Below, piece after piece: positions 14,541 through 22,670 of a stretch of DNA of 22,819 nt. The stretch comes from JAKFWF01 sp031367505. GTDB lineage: Bacteria; Pseudomonadota; Alphaproteobacteria; Rhizobiales; Hyphomicrobiaceae. Position 1 is the stretch's first letter, and every line of letters starts with the position of its first letter. The notes beneath the pieces are model-generated. The model ran no database searches. It was not told where the DNA came from and saw nothing but the letters and a program-made list of their open reading frames with translations. The DNA is taken from positions 1-22,819 of the forward strand of contig JANLPY010000183.1 of the NCBI GenBank assembly GCA_031367505.1. Direction: 5' to 3'. The translations under genes were made by a program, and so were the position numbers.

Positions 14541-15932
14541 CTACCAAGACAACCCGTGGTAGGTATCTTCGACCGGAACTTCGGGAAACAATCGCGCCAG
14601 ATCGATCACGTGCACGTCGGACCGGCGGTTGCGAACAGCCGTGCGGAACTGGTCTGTTGCGTGCGATGCAATCAAAACATCGCTGCCTGACAGTAGCTCG
14701 TCGGCGGTTGGCACCAGGGAGCCGGTGTCCAGAGCTTCAAGCGCCGACGCCAGGTCCACCCGCGCCACGCGCAATGCCTTCAATTGCGCCGACAAGTGTG
14801 GCCCCGGCTTAAGGTTCGGATCGTAGACCCGCACCGTCTCGCCCGCCTGGAGCAGGCGCGCCAGCAGATCGAGCATGGGGCTCTCGCGCAGATCGTCCGT
14901 TCCCGACTTGAAAGTCAAGCCGAGGATACCAAAGCGCCTGCCGTGGAACCGGTGCGCCAGCTTGACCGCTTCGTCGACCTGGAGCGCGTTGGATGTCAGC
15001 AAGCTGTCGATCAGTGGCAGGCCGACGCTGTTCCTGTCCCCGATATGCATGACTGCACGCACTTCCTTCGACAGGCATGAGCCGCCGAACGCAAACCCGG
15101 GCTTGAGATAGTACGGCGACAGATTAAGCTTGGTGTCCTCGACGAACATGCGCATGACTTCGTGGCTGTCGACGTCGATCGACTTGCACAGCCGGCCAAC
15201 CTCGTTGGCGAACACCACCTTGGTCGCATGCCAGACGTTATCGACGTACTTCAGCGTCTCCGCCGCCGGGAACGTCGCAGTCAGCACGCGCTGCTCAGGT
15301 GTGGCCAGCACCTGCCGCGCCATCGACTCGGCCCGCTCGTCGTGGGCCGCGATCACGATCTTGCAGGGATCGTTGAAATCCGCGACAGCATGGCCTTCGC
15401 GCAGGAACTCCGGACTGAAGCAGATGCCGAAGCCGGCACCGAGCGTCTTGCCCGAAGCCCGTTCGATCTCCGGAACGGCGACACCCAGTGTCGTTCCGGG
15501 CGGAACGCTGCACCGCAGGACGAGACAGTGGTAGCCGGCCTTGTCGGCGAGCGCCGCGCCGATCATTTGGCAGGCCGAGCGCAGATAGGAGAGATCGCAA
15601 CCGCCATCGGCAGCCGTCGGCGTGCCGACTGCAAGAAGGGTGACATCGGACTGGCGCACGGCTGCGACGATATCGCGTGTGGAGCGGATCAGGCCGTCGC
15701 GGACCCCATTGGCCAGCAACTGATCGAGGCCCCGCTCCACGATCGGGGAAAACCCGTTGGCGATCGAGGCCACCTTGATGCTGTCGAGGTCGCAGCCGAC
15801 TACGGAAAATCCGCGCGAAGCGAGGCATCCGGTCATGACCACGCCGACATAGCCCAGACCGATGATGCTGATGACAGGCTGCGGCACCTGCGGAAGTCCT
15901 CCCTGCGAAGACAATGCGTCGGAAAACGCCAT
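14541..15932 (-). CDS. GDP-mannose 6-dehydrogenase-like sugar nucleotide dehydrogenase (AlgD type)
   Basis: 463 residues from ATG 15932, with GAGGG nine bases upstream. The NAD-binding Rossmann start is VISIIGLGYVGVVMTGCLAS, followed by VGTPTAADGGCDLSYL. The middle contains ETLKYVDNVWHATKVVFANE, and the catalytic block is SPYYLKPGFAFGGSCLSKEV with Cys at about residue 286. The KPGFAFGGSCL form is typical of GDP-mannose dehydrogenase rather than of UDP-glucose dehydrogenase (GPGFGGSC). It oxidises the C6 hydroxyl of a nucleotide sugar twice with NAD to give a uronic acid, most likely GDP-mannuronate. About 20 residues (QGGLPQVPQP) precede the Rossmann fold. It is transcribed against the run of plus-strand genes and converges with the ligase gene across 74 bases with no clear terminator. 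Specificity is inferred from motif form. Confidence 0.85.
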   Translation of the reverse strand: MAFSDALSSQGGLPQVPQPVISIIGLGYVGVVMTGCLASRGFSVVGCDLDSIKVASIANGFSPIVERGLDQLLANGVRDGLIRSTRDIVAAVRQSDVTLLAVGTPTAADGGCDLSYLRSACQMIGAALADKAGYHCLVLRCSVPPGTTLGVAVPEIERASGKTLGAGFGICFSPEFLREGHAVADFNDPCKIVIAAHDERAESMARQVLATPEQRVLTATFPAAETLKYVDNVWHATKVVFANEVGRLCKSIDVDSHEVMRMFVEDTKLNLSPYYLKPGFAFGGSCLSKEVRAVMHIGDRNSVGLPLIDSLLTSNALQVDEAVKLAHRFHGRRFGILGLTFKSGTDDLRESPMLDLLARLLQAGETVRVYDPNLKPGPHLSAQLKALRVARVDLASALEALDTGSLVPTADELLSGSDVLIASHATDQFRTAVRNRRSDVHVIDLARLFPEVPVEDTYHGLSW

Positions 15933-16383
15933 TACAGATATCCCTCAGATCGTGAACTCTGGTGTTTCGGTTCAAACATCTCGCAACCTCGATGTTCGTA
16001 CAAGCCTAATAGCAAGTTATTGAAATAGTCTAGGTCGATACACCTGGGTAAATCAGAACATAGTTACATGGTTTGCTCCGGCTGGAAACATGCCGCATGG
16101 CACGGTTTCATTGACGATCTTGTGCATGGCCCATGGGCGACGATCTGCGCGACGACGGGGCGGCTTGGTAGAAACTTCCATTCGGGAGGCGCTCTTTCAG
16201 AAGGGGGACGTTCTTGAGGCTGAACGCCGCAGGCAAGGCAATTGGCGCGACGCCACCGTCAGGGCTGTGCCGTATTTCGTTGCACACTCTCTTGCCGGAT
16301 TTACCGGATTCAGCCTTACCGGAGCATTCCGCCGCAGCCGTCGTGCGCGATTGGTCGCGGCCTGCTGGCTGGGAGCTATTCTT
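15933..16383. other. Gene-free stretch between two minus-strand polysaccharide genes
   Basis: No convincing gene is present. The left half is AT-rich (15990-16070) and may hold the promoter of the AlgD-type gene. The IS1595-type remnant at 16075-16167 lies here. The rest (16168-16383) carries frames in several directions that are not protein-like and show no recognised domain; it probably represents decayed mobile-element or gene debris. Confidence 0.5.
16075..16167 (-). pseudogene. Decayed fragment of IS1595-type transposase 3' end (copy A)
   Basis: This segment aligns with the 3' end of the remnant at 21939-22255. The two share the exact word GGCACGGTTTCATTGA and the word CCATGGG, and GCGCGA followed by GCGGC-type words appear in order. 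On the minus strand it encodes IVNETVPCGMFPAG against IINETVPFRMFPDK in the other copy. A gap of about seven bases relative to the other copy destroys the frame. It is in the same orientation as the copy at 21939. Confidence 0.68.
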
Positions 16384-17568
16384 TCAACGAGCCTTTTCCT
16401 GTCTCACACCCTTGGAATAGCTCCAGGCGCGGCCTTCGCGCCCCACGACAACCATGAGGGCTCCGATCGTCATCGCGAGGCAACCCCTCAGAAAATACGT
16501 GACCGCGCGCCCCAAATGCATGGTCTGCAGATAACCGATCCGGTGCCCCACCATCGCGACGGCGCAAAGCATGGCCTCCACGGCGAAGAGCCCGCGGAAG
16601 AAGTGGCTTCCGGTCGCCGCCAGTGGAAGATTGGTGATCAGTACGATCAGCAGCAGCAACGGCATCACGCCGCGCAGTCCCTTGCCGGATACGAACTTGA
16701 ATGCCACCCAACCCCGGCGCGGATCTGCCAGACGCCACAGGCGCAGGACTTGCTGTAGATTGCCGGCGCCGAGCCGCACGCGCCGCCGGAAGTCCTGATT
16801 GCGCCCCGTCGTCTCGATTTCCCGGGCAATCACACCAGGCTCGAAGACGGCGCGCGAGCCGTTCATCACGATCGTCATCGGCAGCACAAAATCATCGTTG
16901 ATCGTGTCGGGTGGCAAAGGTGTCCATGCCGATCTGCGGAAGAGGTAGAAGGCTCCGTGCGCGCCCATCGGTCCGCCGAGACGGCTCTCCGCCGCGCGCA
17001 GCTCCGACTGGTAGCGCCAATACTCCGTCTCGCCCGGACTATCCAAGGCCGAGACAACATAGCTGCCCGTCACGACGCCGACGCCGGGGTCTTGAAAGTG
17101 CGCAGCGGCCTTGAGCAACACGTCCGACGGCACGAGCGCCGAAGCGTCGGTTGGTGCCACGATGTCCGTTTTGGACTGCGCTATCTGATCGTTCAGAACC
17201 GCAATCTTGCCTCGGTTTTCGGGGTACACCACAAGCTGAACCGTGGTGTTACCGGCTTGGCCAATCTGCCGCCGCGCGATGGATTCTGTGGCATCGGTGC
17301 AGGCATCGAGAGCCAGGATGCACGTGAGTTTGCCGGCCGGATAGTCGAGTGCAAAAAGGTTCCGAAGCTTGGCGGCAATCACCTTCTCCTCATTGAAAGC
17401 CGGAACTAGGACTGTAACTGAAGGGAGTGCGCTTCTATCAACAGCATGTGCTACTGCGGCCGGCGTTATTGTTCGTCGCGCCAGATATCGCAAAATCAAA
17501 GGATATCCGACAACATGATATACGATCAGGGCGCTGGCGCACCAGAACACTGCCAAAATGAAAAGCAA
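16384..17568 (-). CDS. Membrane-bound glycosyltransferase family 2
   Basis: 394 residues from a TTG at 17568 with GGAGAAG five to six bases upstream. A single N-terminal membrane helix (FILAVFWCASALIVYHVVG) precedes a GT-A catalytic domain: SVTVLVPAFNEEKVIAAKL, the ALDACTDAT segment, NRGKIAVLND and the metal-binding position in APTDASALV. Acceptor-side motifs are TINDDFVLPM (the ED/DD catalytic acid) and GRNQDFRRRVRLGAGN, a variant of the (Q/R)xxRW element of processive enzymes that lacks the tryptophan. Three to four C-terminal helices follow (LLLLIVLITNLPLAA and others). Such enzymes are inverting transferases adding sugars to lipid-linked or polymeric acceptors; whether this one is processive is open. 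It is divergent from the flippase gene across 97 bases. Confidence 0.87.
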   Translation of the reverse strand: MLFILAVFWCASALIVYHVVGYPLILRYLARRTITPAAVAHAVDRSALPSVTVLVPAFNEEKVIAAKLRNLFALDYPAGKLTCILALDACTDATESIARRQIGQAGNTTVQLVVYPENRGKIAVLNDQIAQSKTDIVAPTDASALVPSDVLLKAAAHFQDPGVGVVTGSYVVSALDSPGETEYWRYQSELRAAESRLGGPMGAHGAFYLFRRSAWTPLPPDTINDDFVLPMTIVMNGSRAVFEPGVIAREIETTGRNQDFRRRVRLGAGNLQQVLRLWRLADPRRGWVAFKFVSGKGLRGVMPLLLLIVLITNLPLAATGSHFFRGLFAVEAMLCAVAMVGHRIGYLQTMHLGRAVTYFLRGCLAMTIGALMVVVGREGRAWSYSKGVRQEKAR

Positions 17569-17665
17569 CCGATCTTCTCCGTGAATGCCACCACAGCTGC
17601 AGCTATCCTTCAGTTTTCACCTTAGGCGAAATTTTCATTGACAGCCAGACACGTGGGCAGAATAA

Positions 17666-19075
17666 GTGCTTGTCCGGATTTCAGATGGGAAGCACCACGT
17701 TTTGCAAAGCCTAGTCGAGCTGGCGAGGGGAATTGTTAACCAAGCTATTTCCCTGTCCAACGGGCGTTTGGCGCGGGGCACGATTTTGTCGGTGGCCATC
17801 GTCGGGATCGGCACCATACTTGGGTATCTTGTACAGATTTTCATCGCGCGCTCACTCGGTCCAGTCGAGTTTGGAACATATGTTTATGTTCTCGGCTGGG
17901 TCGGCATCGCGCGCTTGGTCACGACATTGAGCTACGACTTGGCAGCCGTGCGTTACGTCGGCATTTTTTTCGCTGAGAACGATTGGGCGCGCATCAAGGG
18001 GTTCATGCGGACGAGCCGCTGGAGCGTGGCGATCGCGGGGCTCCACGCCGTACTCGGCATTGCCTTGCTCGTCCATATCTTCAAAGATCAGTTGCCTTCG
18101 CATCTCCCGAACGCGTTGCTGGTTGGTTGTCTCCTGCTGCTGCCAATAGCTTTTCTTTCCCTCGAGAGCTCGTATCTCCGGGCGATGCAGTTTGTTTTTG
18201 CGGCACGGGTTCCATTTTCCATCGTGCGCCCGCTTATTCTTGCAGCAGGCTTGTTCGTTGCGACGGCCTATCTGGGATACGCAGGAACTGCTGTCCTGGC
18301 GCTTTATGCCAATACCATCGGCACGATGATCGCATTCATCATCAGTGTCGTCTTGCTGCAACGACATGTACCCTCTCAGGTGACGGCGTTCGCTCCGGCG
18401 GCTGATCGCAAGGACTGGGCAACATTCTGCGCCGCCAATCTCGGGCAGACCTTACTGTACATGATCCTGTCCCAACAATCCGACATTATCCTGGTGGGAA
18501 CTTTGATCGGAACGACAGAGGCTGGGCACTATGCTGCGGCCGGACAAATTGCCTCGATACTCATGCTCGGCGTCAACGCAGTCAACGAGTTCGTCAACCC
18601 GATGATAGCCGGGCATAAAGCGACCCCGTCCGACCACGAGCTTGCCAGGGTTTTGTCGCGCGCAACCCTGCTGAACATGGCGATCGCCCTGCCCATCGTC
18701 GCCGTTATCGTGCTGCTCGGACCATGGATGCTGAGTTTGTTCGGGCCCACGTTTCCGGCTGCCTATCCAGTTGTCCTGATCCTTACCATTTCAGGCATAT
18801 TCGGCGGCTTGTGGGGAGGCTTGTGGGGCGATCTCTTGACAATGAGAGGACTGTACCGGTCGTCCACGCTGGTCGTGGTCACGGCCACGGCGTTCAATCT
18901 CGTCCTGATGTATGTGCTTGCCCCCCGCTTCGGCATCGTCGGTGCGGCGGCCGCGACGACCATCGCCGTCATCGTCAGGAGCGCGCTTGTCGCCATCCTC
19001 GTACATCATCACTTCGGATTCTGGCCGTGGACAATCTGGAGGCAGGGGTTGTCACGAGCCGGCCAAGACACCTAA
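17666..19075 (+). CDS. Wzx-type polysaccharide flippase (MOP/PST superfamily)
   Basis: 469 residues from a GTG at 17666; the ribosome binding site is weak, and the first membrane helix starts only near residue 40, so a start some codons later is possible. About 12 membrane segments are seen, with RGTILSVAIVGIGTILGYLV and IARSLGPVEFGTYVYVLGWV, the latter the usual ARxLGPxxFGxY motif after the first helix. Later segments include YMILSQQSDIILVGTLIG with the AGHYAAAGQIA repeat and PTFPAAYPVVLILTISGIFG. Members of this family flip undecaprenyl-pyrophosphate-linked repeat units across the inner membrane. It leads the right-hand plus-strand group and is followed after 99 bases by a GT4 gene. Together with the Wzy-type protein it points to Wzx/Wzy-dependent assembly. 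Confidence 0.87.
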   Translation: MLVRISDGKHHVLQSLVELARGIVNQAISLSNGRLARGTILSVAIVGIGTILGYLVQIFIARSLGPVEFGTYVYVLGWVGIARLVTTLSYDLAAVRYVGIFFAENDWARIKGFMRTSRWSVAIAGLHAVLGIALLVHIFKDQLPSHLPNALLVGCLLLLPIAFLSLESSYLRAMQFVFAARVPFSIVRPLILAAGLFVATAYLGYAGTAVLALYANTIGTMIAFIISVVLLQRHVPSQVTAFAPAADRKDWATFCAANLGQTLLYMILSQQSDIILVGTLIGTTEAGHYAAAGQIASILMLGVNAVNEFVNPMIAGHKATPSDHELARVLSRATLLNMAIALPIVAVIVLLGPWMLSLFGPTFPAAYPVVLILTISGIFGGLWGGLWGDLLTMRGLYRSSTLVVVTATAFNLVLMYVLAPRFGIVGAAAATTIAVIVRSALVAILVHHHFGFWPWTIWRQGLSRAGQDT

Positions 19076-19174
19076 ACGGCTGACTTTTGCGCTCTGCGAC
19101 GCACGCAGCTTAGCGCGAGAGACGCGCATCTGCCAGCGATCGATAGCCTGGACTGATAAGTGGAGCCTCTAACA

Positions 19175-20347
19175 ATGCTGAAGCCTGTCAAAGCCAGCCC
19201 TGGAGCTCTTCGCGTCCTTTTCTTAGCAGAAGGGGATGCGGAAGACTCATCGGCCTCGGGATCGGGCACACCGACAAGCGTCATCGCACACCTCCGGAAT
19301 TTGGGAGCCACTGTCACCTCGGCGGACGTGGAACTCTATGGACCGCAAAAGCTAGCCGCGCTTCTGGGAACTTGGTCGCCGGCCCGACGGCGGTGGGTGG
19401 CTAGATATCATTTGTCGCCGCTACCATATGGCTTACGATCCCGCCTCGCCGCAAACGCGACACTGGCATCTGAGGCTGACGTAACGCTTCAGTATGGCGG
19501 TAGCTTCGGGACTGGCGCCGTTGGCAGACCATCTTTTTTGTATTGTGATTCCCATACTTTACTGTCCAAGAACGAGGCGCATTCTTGGGGTGCCGCTCTT
19601 AGTTCTCGGCAACTCCACGATGCGGTGACCTGTCAAAGGCGGGTGTATGCGGCCGCAGCCGGTATCTTTACGTTCAGTGAATTTGTACGTCAGTCCTTTC
19701 TCCGCGAGTATGGCCTGAAGCCCGAGCGTGTGATTACCGTCCATGCCGGCCCGAATTTCGATCCCTCCGAGATCGGTTCTGGTGCCGCAGGTTCAACTCC
19801 GCGACCTCCGACAATCCTGTTCGTTGGTCGTGAGTTTGAAAGGAAGGGCGGGCCTGTGCTGCTGGCTGCGTTTCGCTCAATACGCAAGCGAATACCGAGC
19901 GCCCGGCTAATAATCGTCGGACCGCGTGAACTGGATTTGGCCGAACCAGGCGTTGAGTTCATTGGTCATCTTCGAAAGAGCAACCCGGTCGAGGCCGCCA
20001 AACTTCAGGAGTGTTTTGCCCAGGCCGACGTATTCTGCCTTCCGACTCGACATGAGCCGTTTGGCATCGTCATCCTGGAAGCAATGTTTCATGGTCTACC
20101 GGTTGTCGCGACAAACATCTGGGCAATTCCGGAAATGGTTCTGGATGGTACCACTGGGTTTGTGGTTCCAAGAGACGATGTACCGGCACTCGCAGATCGC
20201 CTGACGCAGCTGCTCGAAGAACCCAACTTGGCGCGGAGGCTAGGAGATGCGGGGCGGGCTCGGGCGCACGAGCGGTTTACCTGGACCGCTGTCGCCAAGA
20301 TTATGCTACGCGAGATGTCAGCCGCTATTCACAAGTCTGGGCCGTAG
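19175..20347 (+). CDS. Glycosyltransferase family 4 (second copy)
   Basis: 390 residues from ATG 19175, preferred over GTG 19160 because GGAG lies nine bases upstream. The N-terminal domain is divergent: GALRVLFLAEGDAEDSSASG, then QYGGSFGTGAVGRPSFLYCD, where many GT4 enzymes have the donor-side loop, and ITVHAGPNFDPSEIG. The C-terminal domain is classical: ILFVGREFERKGGPVLLAAF, RLIIVGPRELDL, DVFCLPTRHEPFGIVILEAM (EX7E) and PEMVLDGTTGFVVP. A retaining transfer from a nucleotide sugar at the cytoplasmic side is expected; sugar and linkage are unknown. By eye its base composition is more AT-rich than that of the liv genes, which may reflect separate acquisition. It is followed by the UDP-HexNAc dehydrogenase gene after 20 bases, probably in one transcript. 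Confidence 0.88.
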   Translation: MLKPVKASPGALRVLFLAEGDAEDSSASGSGTPTSVIAHLRNLGATVTSADVELYGPQKLAALLGTWSPARRRWVARYHLSPLPYGLRSRLAANATLASEADVTLQYGGSFGTGAVGRPSFLYCDSHTLLSKNEAHSWGAALSSRQLHDAVTCQRRVYAAAAGIFTFSEFVRQSFLREYGLKPERVITVHAGPNFDPSEIGSGAAGSTPRPPTILFVGREFERKGGPVLLAAFRSIRKRIPSARLIIVGPRELDLAEPGVEFIGHLRKSNPVEAAKLQECFAQADVFCLPTRHEPFGIVILEAMFHGLPVVATNIWAIPEMVLDGTTGFVVPRDDVPALADRLTQLLEEPNLARRLGDAGRARAHERFTWTAVAKIMLREMSAAIHKSGP

Positions 20348-20367
20348 ATGGTAGGTGATTGCCGACC

Positions 20368-21750
20368 ATGTTGAAAACAACCGGCGAGCGCCGATCCAAG
20401 AGAGTATCTGAGATTAGTGCCGCAGCCAGTAGATCCGCAGCGTACGTTCAGGATTATCACGTGTCGAAGTCGGAAATTGACCAAATTCGTGTTGCCGTGA
20501 TCGGCCTTGGGTATGTCGGGCTGCCTTTGGCGACCTATATGGCGCGCCATTTTCCAGCCGTTGGCTTCGATATCGATCAAAGGCGCGTTGACGAGCTCAA
20601 CCGCGGGCACGACCGTACGCACGAAGTGACGGCGGAAGAGTTCGCTGCCGCCCGCGTGCTTTCGTTCTCCACGAGCGAAAGCGAGCTCAAGTCCTGCAAC
20701 TTCTACATCGTCACGGTGCCGACACCGATCGATATCAGCAACCGGCCGGATTTTACCGCCCTCATCAAGGCGAGCGAAACCGTTGGTCGCGTCATTTCCC
20801 GCGGCGACATCGTCGTCTACGAGTCGACGGTCTACCCAGGTGCCACCGAAGAGGTCTGCATCCCTGTCATCGAAAGGATTTCGGGACTAACCTACAATCG
20901 GGATTTCTTCGCAGGCTACAGCCCGGAGCGGATCAATCCCGGCGACAAGAAGCACCGGCTTCCCGACATCCGCAAGATCACCTCCGGCTCGACACCGCAC
21001 GTTGCCGCGCTGGTGGATCAGGTCTATGCGACGGTCATTACAGCCGGTACATACCAGGCGAGTTCCATACGGGTTGCCGAAGCGGCCAAGGTGATCGAGA
21101 ACATTCAACGGGACGTGAATATCGCACTCATCAATGAACTCGCTCAGCTGTTCAAGCGATTGGGGCTCGACACCAAGGAGGTGCTGGAAGCTGCAGGCAC
21201 CAAGTGGAATTTCCATGGCTACCAACCCGGCCTCGTCGGCGGCCACTGCATCGGTGTCGATCCCTACTACCTCACACACAAGGCACAGGCCATCGGCTTC
21301 CACCCGGAGATGATCCTGGCCGGCCGCCGGATCAATGACAGCATGTCGGAATGGGTTGCACGCGAAATCATCTCGTTGATGCTGCGCAAGCGGATTGATA
21401 TCGGGCGCGCGCGCCTCCTCGTCATGGGGTTCACATTCAAGGAAAACGTGCCGGATATCCGCAACACCAAGGTTGCCGATCTGGTGCGTGAACTGGCCCC
21501 ATATGTTGGCGAGGTCGTCATCTACGATCCTCTTGCCGATGCCGACGAGGTCCGCCACGAGTACGGTCTATCGCTGACGAACGCCATGCCGGAAGGTCCA
21601 TTCGATGGCGCAATTCTGGCCGTCGGGCATGCGAGCTTCCGGACACTGGACCGCCACTCTCTGGAAGCGTATCTCGTGCAGAATCGGCCGAATTTTGTTT
21701 ACGATATGAAGTGGCTCCTTTCCGCAACCATGACGGACGGTCGCCTTTGA
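20368..21750 (+). CDS. UDP-N-acetylhexosamine 6-dehydrogenase-like enzyme (TviB/WbpA type)
   Basis: 460 residues from ATG 20368 with AGGTGA nine bases upstream. A charged N-terminal extension of about 36 residues (TTGERRSKRVSEISAAASRS) precedes the Rossmann fold (IRVAVIGLGYVGLPLATYMA). Further motifs are VTVPTPIDISNRPDFTAL, VVYESTVYPGATEEVCIPVI, SPERINPGDKKH, AEAAKVIENIQRDVNIALIN and the catalytic GLVGGHCIGVDPYYLTHKA with Cys at about residue 294. The STVYPGATEE and GGHCIGVDPYYL forms are typical of the Vi-antigen TviB/WbpA group, which makes UDP-HexNAc uronic acids, rather than of UDP-glucose dehydrogenase. It probably supplies the second uronic acid of the locus. It follows the second GT4 gene by 20 bases. 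Confidence 0.9.
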   Translation: MLKTTGERRSKRVSEISAAASRSAAYVQDYHVSKSEIDQIRVAVIGLGYVGLPLATYMARHFPAVGFDIDQRRVDELNRGHDRTHEVTAEEFAAARVLSFSTSESELKSCNFYIVTVPTPIDISNRPDFTALIKASETVGRVISRGDIVVYESTVYPGATEEVCIPVIERISGLTYNRDFFAGYSPERINPGDKKHRLPDIRKITSGSTPHVAALVDQVYATVITAGTYQASSIRVAEAAKVIENIQRDVNIALINELAQLFKRLGLDTKEVLEAAGTKWNFHGYQPGLVGGHCIGVDPYYLTHKAQAIGFHPEMILAGRRINDSMSEWVAREIISLMLRKRIDIGRARLLVMGFTFKENVPDIRNTKVADLVRELAPYVGEVVIYDPLADADEVRHEYGLSLTNAMPEGPFDGAILAVGHASFRTLDRHSLEAYLVQNRPNFVYDMKWLLSATMTDGRL

Positions 21751-21853
21751 TTGGCTGGGCTTTCTAACGATGTTGAGTTGCGCCGCCTTTTGGGGGAGCG
21801 AAACTCACAGCGACTTCTTTCAGCTGCACGAATAATTATGGAGGGTAAGCGTC

Positions 21854-21997
21854 ATGCCGACAGATTCACGAACAACCCATCTGTCAATTCTCGCTGCCAT
21901 GCACGTTCGCATTACCGCAAGAGTGTTTGACAGCATACCTACGCAGTTAGCTCCGGCGCCTTGTCCGGAAACATGCGAAAGGGCACGGTTTCATTGA
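21854..21997 (+). CDS. Short open reading frame with strong ribosome binding site, cut by an IS remnant
   Basis: ATG at 21854 follows GGAGGG at eight bases spacing. The frame codes for 47 residues beginning MPTDSRTTHLSILAAMHVRI. From about base 21939 it overlaps the IS1595-type transposase remnant on the other strand, so the last 18 or so residues are IS-derived. The upstream part is not recognisable as a protein family. It may be the beginning of the next polysaccharide gene, truncated by the insertion, or a chance frame. The gap from 21751 to 21853 has no other gene. Confidence 0.35.
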   Translation: MPTDSRTTHLSILAAMHVRITARVFDSIPTQLAPAPCPETCERARFH

Positions 21998-22255
21998 TGA
22001 TTTGGCGCATCGTCCATGGGCCGTGAGCGACCAGTTGCGCGATGATGCGGGCGGCAATGCGGCCGACGCCCTTGGTTTTGCGCCTGTTGTAGCGGAACAC
22101 GTATTCGTCGAGATACGGCTGCATATATTTCATGCTGACGGCCGATCCGTGCGTGCCGAACAACCAGCGCTTCAGCAGGGAGATCGCCGAGTGCGAATGC
22201 TGCAGGGCGTCGTCCTTGGCGCGCTCGGCCTTGATCTGGACTGCGCGCGCCGGAG
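21939..22255 (-). pseudogene. IS1595-type transposase, C-terminal remnant (copy B)
   Basis: About 100 residues of a transposase C-terminus, read on the minus strand and ending at TAG 21939. It contains HSHSAISLLKRWLFGTHGSA, YMQPYLDEYVFRYNRRKTKG and GPWTMRQIINETVPFRMFP. The LLKxWLxGTH and QxYLDExxFRxNRR blocks are characteristic of the DDE domain of IS1595-type transposases. The N-terminal two thirds, including the first catalytic residues, are missing: the sequence changes into the IS21-like end near 22256. The frame continues upstream as an artefact to 22433. It matches the shorter, decayed copy at 16075. The 3' terminal inverted repeat of the element is not identified. Confidence 0.72.
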
Positions 22256-22347
22256 CATGGCGACCAGTGAATCCGGTTGATGACGACCACCGTTTCCAGT
22301 CGATGACGACCAGCCGTTCCGGTCCAGGGCGACCAGGGCGGCAGGGC
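22256..22347. repeat. Four repeats with 23-bp period at the IS21-like end
   Basis: Copies of about 23 bases begin at 22256, 22279, 22302 and 22325. The core GACCA(G/C) recurs at 22262, 22285, 22308 and 22331, that is, exactly every 23 bases. The second and third copies share GATGACGACCA and TTCC; the outer copies are more diverged. IS21-family ends are known to carry several transposase-binding repeats, which fits this position next to istA. Confidence 0.8.
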
Positions 22348-22670
22348 TGTGCACGGGCGTGATGAACGCCGTTGGGTAATCCGCGAATCAGCCGGACCTC
22401 ACTCCTCATTCCAAAGGAGCGGTGATGGCCCAATCGAGATTACCCATGCGCAAGATCCGCGATGTGCTGCGGCTGTCAGCAGCCGGGCTATCCAAGCGAC
22501 AGATCGCTGCCAGCCTCGGCATTGGCCCGACTGCTGCCGGTGCCTGTCTGCGCCGGGCGCGCGAGGCTGGTGTCGGCTGGCCGCTGCCGGACGATGTCGA
22601 CGATGACGCGCTGGAGCGCCGCCTCTATCCGCCGGTTGCGACGCCGGCCCCGGACTGGCGGTCGTTGGTA
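22258..22670 (+). mobile_element. IS21-family element, left end, interrupted
   Basis: It comprises the 23-bp repeat set, an untranslated leader with AAAGGAG, and the first 82 codons of istA. It starts near the TG at 22258, where the IS1595-type similarity ends, and is broken at 22670 by the IS66-like tip. The rest of istA, istB and the right end are not in the window. Confidence 0.7.
22425..22670 (+). pseudogene. istA: istA transposase of an IS21-family element, 5' part, disrupted
   Basis: ATG 22425 is preceded by AAAGGAG. The 82 codons give an N-terminal helix-turn-helix typical of IstA: MRKIRDVLRLSAAGLSKRQI followed by AASLGIGPTAAGACLRRARE, then the linker LERRLYPPVATPAPDWRSLV. IS21 IstA proteins normally continue HxELRRPGVTLxLLW and reach about 500 residues. 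Here, straight after SLV, the sequence changes to GTAAGCGACC, an IS66-type tip, and the frame ends after about 20 unrelated residues. The gene is therefore inactive. Its product would have bound the terminal repeats and catalysed DDE transposition with the IstB ATPase. Confidence 0.75.

Noticed and set aside
15162..16028. Plus-strand frame of 288 codons
   Set aside because: Antisense to the AlgD-type gene, which has all catalytic motifs on the minus strand.
16090..16758. Plus-strand frame of 222 codons with ATG start
   Set aside because: Starts inside the IS1595-type remnant and runs antisense into the GT2 gene; no domain or ribosome binding site.
22256..22347. CRISPR-like spacing of the 23-bp repeats
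   Set aside because: The units are directly adjacent without spacers, and they lie at the tip of an IS21-type element; no cas genes are present.
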